9,282 nucleotides of DNA from assembly GCA_023439425.1 (NCBI GenBank), contig JAEXNZ010000337.1, positions 1 to 9,282 of the forward strand. Reading direction: 5' to 3'. The DNA comes from Pseudomonadota bacterium. GTDB lineage: Bacteria > Pseudomonadota > Gammaproteobacteria > Xanthomonadales > Xanthomonadaceae. Each line of letters starts with the position of its first letter. Within the stretch, counting starts at the first letter, position 1. The notes beneath the pieces are model-generated. The model was not told the origin of the DNA, did not search any database, and worked only from the letters and a program-made list of their open reading frames with translations. The position numbers and the translations under genes were made by a program. Positions 1 through 7,555 of the stretch are shown in pieces.

Positions 1-49
1 CCAGGTCGATCCAGATCAGTCGTTCGCCTTCCGCGCCGTCGTCGGCCAT
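1..49 (-). CDS. orn: Oligoribonuclease, N-terminal fragment (runs off left edge)
   Basis: Only the first 16 codons are inside the window. The ATG is the complement of bases 47-49, and the frame reads MADDGAEGERLIWIDL before leaving the window. The LIWIDL segment matches the start of the DEDD-family 3'-5' exoribonuclease Orn, in which WIDLEMTGL carries the first catalytic Asp and Glu. Orn degrades di- to pentaribonucleotides left over from RNA decay, and in many bacteria also pGpG from c-di-GMP breakdown. That is thematically close to the EAL protein at the other end of the window, although they are not in one operon. The gene follows tadA on the same strand after 58 bases. The identification rests on a short but characteristic N-terminus; the catalytic Glu and the rest of the domain are not visible. 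Confidence 0.8.
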   Translation of the reverse strand, partial: MADDGAEGERLIWIDL

Positions 50-107
50 GTGTTCAAACCTAGTACGAAAGCAACATGATACCGCAGCCCCCGCCAACCG
101 CCGGCCA
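50..107 (-). promoter_or_regulatory. tadA-orn spacer with weak -10-like element
   Basis: The 58-base gap between the tadA stop and the orn ATG holds one -10-like hexamer, TATCAT on the minus strand (complement of 76-81), preceded by GG. No -35 hexamer lies 16-18 bases upstream; a TTGGCG is present but only 10 bases away. There is no strong Shine-Dalgarno before the ATG. orn could have a weak promoter of its own or be read through from tadA. Confidence 0.25.
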
Positions 108-602
108 TCAGCCAAGCGTCGGCAGCAGCGGCGGTTTGCCACGCTTGGCGCGGAAATAGTTGGTCAGGCGGGTGCTGGCTTCTTTCGCCAGCACCCCGCC
201 GTGCAGCTCCCCGCGATGGTTGTGGCGAGGGTCTTCCAGCAGGTTGAACACGCTGCCGCAGGCTCCGGTCTTGGGATCCGTGGCCGCATACACCAGTCGC
301 GCCACGCGCGCATGCACCACCGCCATCGCGCACATCGCGCACGGCTCCAGGGTGACATACAACGTGCTGCCCAGCAGGCGGTGATTGCCCAGCGCCCTGC
401 CCGCCTGGCGCATCGCCACGATCTCGGCGTGTGCACTCGGGTCATGCTCGGCGATGTTCAGGTTCCACCCCTCGCCCAGCAGCTGCCCCTCACTTCCGAC
501 CAGCACCGCACCCACCGGAATCTCGTTGAACTCGCGCTCTGCACGCGCGGCCAGCGCCAGCGCGTGCTGCATCCAGTACTCGTCCTGGTCGTGCACCGGC
601 AC
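108..602 (-). CDS. tadA: tRNA-specific adenosine-34 deaminase TadA
   Basis: This enzyme deaminates A34 to inosine in the anticodon wobble position of tRNA-Arg(ACG), in the cytoplasm. The reading frame contains the full zinc-dependent cytidine/adenosine deaminase signature. With the chosen start these residues are His58 and Glu60 (HAE), then Cys88 and Cys91 (PCAMC). They sit one residue off the E. coli TadA positions H57, E59, C87 and C90. Predicted length is 164 residues against about 167 in E. coli. The open frame extends further upstream into mntR, but that part is unlike TadA. A GTG at 602 gives the best length and leaves 28 bases after the mntR stop. A second GTG two codons later (596) and an ATG at 572 are alternatives. 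No clear ribosome binding site decides between them. It is probably co-transcribed with mntR. Confidence 0.93.
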   Translation of the reverse strand: MPVHDQDEYWMQHALALAARAEREFNEIPVGAVLVGSEGQLLGEGWNLNIAEHDPSAHAEIVAMRQAGRALGNHRLLGSTLYVTLEPCAMCAMAVVHARVARLVYAATDPKTGACGSVFNLLEDPRHNHRGELHGGVLAKEASTRLTNYFRAKRGKPPLLPTLG

Positions 603-630
603 GCCCAACGGTGGCGGCGGTGGCAGGCGT

Positions 631-1086
631 TCAACCACGGCCGTTGGCCTTGCGCAGGAACGCCTCGAAAGCAGCCAGGGTGGCTTCGCTGACGTGATGC
701 TCGATACCCTCGGCGTCACGCCGGGCCGAATCGGCATCCACGCCCAGCGCCAGCAGGAAGCGCTCCACGGTCTGGTGGCGTGCGCGCACTTCCACCGCCA
801 GCTGTTCGCCGGCCGGGGTCAGGAACACCCCGCGATAGGGGCGTTGGATCGCCCAGCCTTCCTTCACCAGGCGCTTGAGCGCCTTGGCCACCGTGGGCTG
901 GGCCACGCCCAGACGGGTGGCGATATCGACCTGACGGGCCTCACGACCGTCGGCAATAAGGTCCGCAATCAGCTCCACGTAATCTTCCACCAGTTCCGAG
1001 CGGCGCGCTTCGCGCACCTGCGCGAAGCCCTCCACATGGACCTGGGCGTCGATCAGGGAGGCGGGCTTGCGGCTGCTGCTCGGCAT
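631..1086 (-). CDS. mntR: Manganese-responsive DtxR-family repressor MntR
   Basis: A 151-residue protein of the DtxR/MntR family, closely resembling E. coli MntR (shared HVEGF, QVREA, DYVELI, QPTVAK, RGVFLT and RRDAEG-EHHVSE-type stretches). MntR binds Mn(II), dimerises and represses manganese uptake genes. The winged helix-turn-helix spans about residues 48-90, with the recognition helix around QPTVAKALKRL. All six metal ligands known from Bacillus subtilis MntR (D8, E11, H77, E99, E102, H103) align at a constant offset of 27: D35, E38, H104, E126, E129 and H130. This supports real Mn sensing rather than a diverged regulator. The ATG gives an N-terminus of similar length to E. coli, but no Shine-Dalgarno is visible. 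No manganese transporter is in the window, so its targets lie elsewhere. tadA follows 28 bases downstream. Confidence 0.93.
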   Translation of the reverse strand: MPSSSRKPASLIDAQVHVEGFAQVREARRSELVEDYVELIADLIADGREARQVDIATRLGVAQPTVAKALKRLVKEGWAIQRPYRGVFLTPAGEQLAVEVRARHQTVERFLLALGVDADSARRDAEGIEHHVSEATLAAFEAFLRKANGRG

Positions 1087-1168
1087 ATGCGGGCAATGGT
1101 CCGTGGCGGGGCCGATGGGGAACTGGTGCGTAGTCTAGCGCAGCCGGCTGCCCTGCCTCACCGCCGGC
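1087..1168 (-). promoter_or_regulatory. Spacer upstream of mntR: palindrome, weak -10, hairpin arms
   Basis: This 82-base gap separates the last gene of the kinase operon from mntR. It contains a perfect 12-bp palindrome GCAGCCGGCTGC (1140-1151). Immediately next to it is a -10-like TAGACT on the minus strand (complement of 1132-1137). A separate 7-bp inverted repeat, 1142-1148 with 1163-1169, starts at the upstream stop codon and could form a transcript hairpin. No T-run follows, so it is at best a weak or factor-dependent terminator. The A/T-rich palindrome expected of an E. coli-like MntR box is not present. The mntR promoter assignment is tentative. Confidence 0.3.
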
Positions 1169-2290
1169 TCAGCCGCGCATGCGACGCTGCAGCCGGGTCT
1201 CGAACATCACTTCGCCGTCCAGGTTGCGTGCGACCAGCGCACCGCCGTGCGCGCGGGCGAACTCGTGGGCGATGAACAGGCCAAGCCCCAGGCCCCGGCT
1301 TTCGTGGAAACTGGCCTTGAACGGCTCGAACAGGCGCGGCAGCAGGGCTTCCGGAATCTGGCCCTGGTTACGCACCTGCAGCAGCAGCGATTCGCCCGGG
1401 TTGCCGCGCACCTGCACCTGCACCGGCGCGCCTCCACCGTGCAGGACCGCGTTGCCGACCAGGTTGGACAGCAACTGCGCCAGCCGGTCAGGATCACCGT
1501 ACAGGCAGGTGTCGCCTTCGATCTGCAGCTCGATCCGGGCCTGCGGATGGGCACGAGACACTTCCGCAATCACCACCCCGGCCACTTCGGCCAGGTCGCA
1601 ATCGCTGTGCTGGATGCGCAGCCCGCCGCTGCGGATCCGCGAGAAGTCCAGCAACTGCTCGACCATGCGCCCCATGCGCTCGGCACTGTTTTCCAGATGC
1701 TTCAGGGTCTGCTGCACCGCCGGGTCATCCGGCAGGTCCAGCGAGAGTTTATCGGCACAGAGCAGAATCGCCGACAGCGGCGTGCGCAGATCGTGGGTCA
1801 GCACCGCCATCATCGTTTCATTGAGCTTGAGCGCGTGCTCCAGCGCGTGGTTGCGCGCTTTCAACAGCTGCTTCTGCTGGTACAGCTCGATGAACACGTT
1901 GACCTTGCTCAGGATTACCTGCGGCTCGATCGGCTTGTGCAGGAAATCCACCGCACCACTCTCATAGCCCTTGAAGGCGCGCACCGGATCATTCGGCGAG
2001 GCGGTCAGGAAGATGATCGGCACATCACGGCTGCGGGTGGAGCCGCGCATCAGCTCGGCCAACGAGAAACCGTCGATCTCGGGCATGTGCACGTCCAGCA
2101 GCGCCAGTGCCACGTCGTGCTCCAGCAGCAGCTCCAGCGCCTGCGCGCCCGACGCGGCGCAGAGGATGTTCAGGCCGTCGCGTCGCAGCAGCGCTTCCAT
2201 CGCCACCAGGTTCTGCGGAATGTCATCGACAATCAGCACGTTCACGCAGTCGGTCGGCGCGTTCAACGCTGTGGGCTCGATCAGATTCAT
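1169..2290 (-). CDS. Soluble receiver-histidine kinase (REC-HisKA-HATPase_c)
   Basis: A 373-residue cytoplasmic protein without membrane helices. Residues 16-135 form a receiver domain with acidic pair D22/D23, phospho-acceptor D66 (LLDVHMPEIDG), T96 and K119-P120. A short helical linker (about 135-158) leads to a HisKA domain with phospho-acceptor H166 (LTHDLRTPLS). A HATPase_c domain follows, with N-box N280 and G2 box GLGLGL at 333-338. The G1 box reads NQGQIP (308-313), with Asn where most kinases have Asp. Such proteins take a phosphoryl signal through REC and adjust kinase output. The start is the ATG at 2290, which overlaps the cheB-like stop as ATGA and has an AAGGG ribosome binding site (complement of 2300-2304). 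A longer open frame to 2413 exists but overlaps cheB and reads as non-native sequence. It is the last gene of the four-gene coupled operon. Partner and output are unknown; it may take over the receiver function missing from the neighbouring CheB. Confidence 0.9.
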   Translation of the reverse strand: MNLIEPTALNAPTDCVNVLIVDDIPQNLVAMEALLRRDGLNILCAASGAQALELLLEHDVALALLDVHMPEIDGFSLAELMRGSTRSRDVPIIFLTASPNDPVRAFKGYESGAVDFLHKPIEPQVILSKVNVFIELYQQKQLLKARNHALEHALKLNETMMAVLTHDLRTPLSAILLCADKLSLDLPDDPAVQQTLKHLENSAERMGRMVEQLLDFSRIRSGGLRIQHSDCDLAEVAGVVIAEVSRAHPQARIELQIEGDTCLYGDPDRLAQLLSNLVGNAVLHGGGAPVQVQVRGNPGESLLLQVRNQGQIPEALLPRLFEPFKASFHESRGLGLGLFIAHEFARAHGGALVARNLDGEVMFETRLQRRMRG

Positions 2291-2874
2291 CGGGCAAGAC
2301 CCTTGATACGTGTACAGATGGAAGAAAGCGGCAGCACCGCGTCGGCTCCGGCATGGGCCAACGCGGCCGCCGGCATGATCGGCGAAAACGCATCGTCCGG
2401 CGATTGAATCCACGCGTGGCCGCCGGCCTGGCGCACCGCCGCCACGCCGGCGCTACCGTCGTTGCTGGCCCCGGTGAGCAGAATGGCCAGCACGCCCGCG
2501 CCGAACACCTCGGCCGCGCTCTCGAACAGCGGGTCGATGGCCGGGCGCGAGTACAACACCGGGGCGTCGACCGAAAGCGCCAGCGTCGTGGCATCCTCGA
2601 CCAGCAGATGATAGTCCGGCGGCGCGAAGGTGACCGTGCCAGGCAGAAGCGGCTGCTTGTCGTCGGCCTCGCGGACCGGCAGCGGGCAGCGCACGTCCAG
2701 CAGGTCGACGATGCGGCTGGGCCGGTCGCGCGGCAGGTGCAGCACCACCAGCACCGGCAGCGGCAGGTCTTCAGGCAGGGCCGCCAGCAGGGTCTGCAGC
2801 GCGCTCACCCCGCCCGCCGAGGCTCCCACCACCAGCAGCTTGAAGTCCACGCGCGGGTCGGCAGACAGGCTCAT
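2287..2874 (-). CDS. CheB-type protein-glutamate methylesterase without receiver domain
   Basis: A 195-residue protein corresponding only to the C-terminal catalytic domain of CheB, which hydrolyses glutamate methyl esters (and deamidates Gln) in signalling coiled coils. The catalytic triad is visible: S19 in GASAGG, H46 in LHLP, and D139 in LTGASNDG. These correspond to S164, H190 and D286 of the Salmonella enzyme. Standard CheB is about 350 residues and has an N-terminal receiver that inhibits the esterase until CheA phosphorylates it. Here that domain and the linker are absent from the start codon on, so the enzyme is either constitutive or controlled in trans. The start is fixed by an ATGA overlap with cheR and by a GGAAGG ribosome binding site just upstream. 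It overlaps the next gene by four bases too. No gene symbol is given because the protein is CheB-like but probably not part of flagellar chemotaxis. Confidence 0.9.
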   Translation of the reverse strand: MSLSADPRVDFKLLVVGASAGGVSALQTLLAALPEDLPLPVLVVLHLPRDRPSRIVDLLDVRCPLPVREADDKQPLLPGTVTFAPPDYHLLVEDATTLALSVDAPVLYSRPAIDPLFESAAEVFGAGVLAILLTGASNDGSAGVAAVRQAGGHAWIQSPDDAFSPIMPAAALAHAGADAVLPLSSICTRIKGLAR

Positions 2875-3691
2875 GCCACCTTCCGATACAGGCGCTGTTC
2901 GCGCGCGCAGGCTTCAAATTCGTCGGCATGCTCGCCGAACTGCAGCGATTCCTTGCTGCCCAGTCCCAGAAACCCCTTGTGCACCAGCGCCTCGTGGAAC
3001 AGGCCGATGGCCCGGTCCTGCAGCGCGCGCTGGAAGTAGATCAGCACGTTGCGGCACGACACCAGATGCACTTCGGAGAACACCGTGTCGGTCGCGAGGC
3101 TGTGGTCGGCGAAGACGATGTTGCGCTTGAGCGCACGGTCGAACACCACGCTGCCGTAGCCACTGCTGTAGTAGTCCGACAGCGATCCGGTGCCACCGGC
3201 GGCCAGGTAGTTGCGGCTGAACTGGGCCAGGCGGTCCAGCCCGAACGCGCCGGCCTCCGCGGCGTGCAGCGCCTCGGGATTGATGTCGGTAGCGTAGATG
3301 ATGGTGCGGTCGAGCAGGCCTTCCTCGTGCAGCAGGATCGCCAGTGACCACACCTCTTCGCCCGTACTGCAGCCGGCAATCCAGATCTTGATCGACGGGT
3401 AGGTGCGCAACACCGGAATGGCGTGCTCGCGCAGCACCTTGAAGTAAGCCGGGTCACGGAACATCTCCGAGACCTGCACGGTAAAGAACTGCATGGCCTG
3501 GGCGAAGGTATCGGGCTCGCTCAACAAGCGATGCTGCAGCGCGCCCAGGTTTTCGCAGTCGAAGCGGGCCATGGCATGGCGCATGCGCCGACGCAGCGAG
3601 GCCAGCGCATAGTCACGGAAATCATAGTGATAGCGCTGGTACACCGCTTCCAGCAGCAGCTTCAGCTCCAGGTCGAACAGCTCGGACTCAT

Positions 3692-3695
<4 letters not shown>
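2871..3695 (-). CDS. CheR-type protein-glutamate O-methyltransferase
   Basis: A 274-residue SAM-dependent methyltransferase of the CheR family, which methylates specific glutamates on signalling proteins. The N-terminal helical CheR domain (about 1-60) is followed by the FFTVQVSEMFRD motif (70-81, counterpart of the TTxxTxFFRD signature). Next come SAM-binding GCSTGEE (108-114) and D137 in ATDIN, the likely ribose contact. SCRNVLIYF (213-221) is typical of the family's C-terminal part. The start at 3695 is chosen because it makes an ATGA overlap with the hybrid kinase stop, as in the next two junctions. An ATG at 3719 would add eight residues and overlap the kinase by 28 bases. No clear Shine-Dalgarno is present, so translation is probably coupled. 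With no chemoreceptor in the window, the likely substrate is the co-transcribed hybrid kinase; this is inference. The kinase C-terminus (CRVWCSRR) shows no NWETF-like CheR-tethering pentapeptide. Confidence 0.92.
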
Positions 3696-6787
<3,092 letters not shown>

Positions 6788-6860
6788 GGGGTGTCCAGAT
6801 ACAAAAGGTTTCTGATGTTACCTGAACACGTTAAAGGGGTGTTATGCGTCAAAAGTAAGC

Positions 6861-6952
6861 CACTTCCTGCTCTTTCTTGACAATTTATTCACATTTGAGC
6901 GTTTTGCTCGTATGACGTTGCAGCTGCACCATCCCTCCGCGTGCAGGAAGTG
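6861..6952. repeat. Widely spaced 10-bp inverted repeat
   Basis: CACTTCCTGC at 6861-6870 is the exact reverse complement of GCAGGAAGTG at 6943-6952, with 72 bases between. One more pair forms beyond a single mismatch (6859 with 6954). The arms flank the candidate promoter at 6888-6916. They could be two oppositely oriented sites for one regulator, or the base of a long stem. The match itself is certain; a function is not. Confidence 0.5.
6888..6916 (+). promoter_or_regulatory. Candidate sigma-70 promoter for the response regulator gene
   Basis: TTCACA (6888-6893, 5 of 6 to TTGACA) and TATGAC (6911-6916, 4 of 6 to TATAAT) are 17 bases apart, the preferred spacing. A GAGC-GTTTT-GCTC inverted repeat (6897-6909) lies in the spacer. 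A perfect TGCAGCTGCA palindrome (6919-6928) lies at the expected transcription start, where an operator would interfere with initiation. The predicted leader would be about 155 bases, which is long. Confidence 0.4.
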
Positions 6953-7066
6953 CCTTTCGGCCTACCGCCCACTGCCGTCAATCGCGTACAGTTGCGTACT
7001 GACCCACTGCGCCTTCTGCACGCCCGCCACGAGGCGCAGGTGTATGCGTGGGTCATCATCTGTCTT

Positions 7067-7074
7067 AGAGGAAG
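7067..7074 (+). promoter_or_regulatory. Strong ribosome binding site for the response regulator
   Basis: AGAGGAAG lies six bases before the ATG at 7081. It is the best Shine-Dalgarno match in the window and fixes the start of the receiver gene. It contrasts with the weak or absent sites of the coupled minus-strand genes. Confidence 0.8.
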
Positions 7075-7080
7075 CCGAGC

Positions 7081-7452
7081 ATGTCTGAACCCCTTCGCGT
7101 GTTGATGGTCGAGGACCAGCAGGACCTGCGTGAGTTGATGGGACAGGCCCTGCAGGACTTCGGCATCGAGATCCACACGGCGGTGGACGGCCCGGCCGCG
7201 GTCCAGATGATCGAAGAACACGGCGATTTCGACGTGGTGTTCAGCGACATCAGCATGCCCAACGGCATGACCGGTGTGCAGCTCAGCGAACACGTGGCGC
7301 GCGCCCTGCCCAATGCCCGCATGATTCTTTCCTCCGGTTACGCCCGCTCGCAGCTGGAAGAGCCCCTGCCCGAGCATGTCGAGTTCCTGCCCAAGCCGTA
7401 TCGGCTGAATCAGTTGATCAAGCTGCTGAAGAGCCCGGCCACTACGCCCTGA
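7081..7452 (+). CDS. Single-domain response regulator (stand-alone receiver)
   Basis: A 123-residue cytoplasmic protein consisting of one CheY-like receiver and no output domain. The expected residues are present: acidic pocket E11/D12, phospho-acceptor D56 (SDISMPNGMTG), S84 in the Thr/Ser switch position (ILSSGYA), and K105-P106 (FLPKPY). The SGYA and LPKPY style resembles receivers that partner or are fused to hybrid kinases more than the flagellar-motor CheY; this is a remembered family resemblance. It is divergent from the hybrid kinase operon and 103 bases ahead of the EAL-domain gene on the same strand. It could accept phosphoryl groups from one of the two kinases and act by protein contact, perhaps on the EAL protein. 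That target is conjecture. Its start is certain thanks to the strong ribosome binding site. Confidence 0.92.
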   Translation: MSEPLRVLMVEDQQDLRELMGQALQDFGIEIHTAVDGPAAVQMIEEHGDFDVVFSDISMPNGMTGVQLSEHVARALPNARMILSSGYARSQLEEPLPEHVEFLPKPYRLNQLIKLLKSPATTP

Positions 7453-7460
7453 TCGTCATC

Positions 7461-7499
7461 GGCGTGAACGCTTCATGTCGCGCTGCGGCACTTCACGCC
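7461..7499 (+). other. 8-bp inverted repeat after the response regulator
   Basis: GGCGTGAA (7461-7468) is exactly complementary to TTCACGCC (7492-7499), with a 23-base loop. It begins nine bases after the receiver stop. No T-run follows, so it is not a typical intrinsic terminator. It may be a transcript-stabilising or attenuating structure, or coincidental. Confidence 0.45.
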
Positions 7500-7518
7500 A
7501 GCTTGCAGCGCACTGGCG
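7496..7518 (+). other. 6-bp inverted repeat overlapping the preceding stem
   Basis: CGCCAG (7496-7501) pairs exactly with CTGGCG (7513-7518) across an 11-base loop. Its left arm shares bases 7496-7499 with the right arm of the 7461-7499 stem, so the two hairpins cannot form together on one RNA. Confidence 0.4.
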
Positions 7519-7526
7519 ATAGTGAA

Positions 7527-7546
7527 CCTGTCTTCCGTATGACAGG
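7527..7546 (+). promoter_or_regulatory. Hairpin covering the ribosome binding site of the EAL gene
   Basis: CCTGTC (7527-7532) pairs exactly with GACAGG (7541-7546) around an 8-base loop. The right arm includes most of AGGG (7544-7547), the only plausible Shine-Dalgarno for the ATG at 7556, eight bases away. If formed in the mRNA, the hairpin would reduce translation of the phosphodiesterase gene. Confidence 0.45.
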
Positions 7547-7555
7547 GCACACGGA

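Larger units (their letters stand above)
6788..7080. promoter_or_regulatory. Divergent intergenic control region (293 bases)
   Basis: This gap separates the minus-strand kinase operon from the plus-strand response regulator, so it should hold both promoters. About 6790-6920 is visibly richer in A+T than the surrounding genes. No convincing sigma-70 pair is seen for the kinase operon: on the minus strand TTGACG (complement of 6847-6852) lacks a -10 at 16-18 bases. On the plus strand a consensus TTGACA (6877-6882) likewise lacks a partner; the better pair is annotated separately. Repeats inside the region are the 10-bp arms 6861-6870 / 6943-6952, the palindrome at 6919-6928, GAGC/GCTC at 6897-6909, and AACAC/GTGTT at 6825-6843. 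No coding region is supported here. Confidence 0.6.

Noticed and set aside
603..737. TadA start at the ATG at 737
   Set aside because: It would add 45 residues read out of frame from inside mntR and push the zinc ligands far from their usual positions.
2291..2413. Longer N-terminus for the receiver-kinase, starting at 2413
   Set aside because: It would overlap the CheB-like gene by 127 bases and adds Gly/Arg/Ser-rich sequence without family resemblance. The ATG at 2290 forms the same ATGA overlap as the other junctions and has a ribosome binding site.
6877..6882. Consensus TTGACA as the -35 of a plus-strand promoter
   Set aside because: No acceptable -10 lies 16-18 bases downstream (CGTTTT / GTTTTG). 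The TTCACA-N17-TATGAC pair nearby fits better.
6889..7377. A 162-codon minus-strand open frame covering the receiver gene and part of the divergent region
   Set aside because: It is antisense to a receiver gene with complete motifs and a strong ribosome binding site, and its product has no recognisable features.
7461..7499. Rho-independent terminator after the receiver gene
   Set aside because: The stem is good but the loop is 23 bases and no T-run follows, so it does not meet the usual criteria.
7453..7555. c-di-GMP (GEMM) riboswitch in the leader of the EAL gene
   Set aside because: The location is attractive, but I see neither the conserved GEMM core nor its tetraloop and receptor. Only simple inverted repeats are visible.
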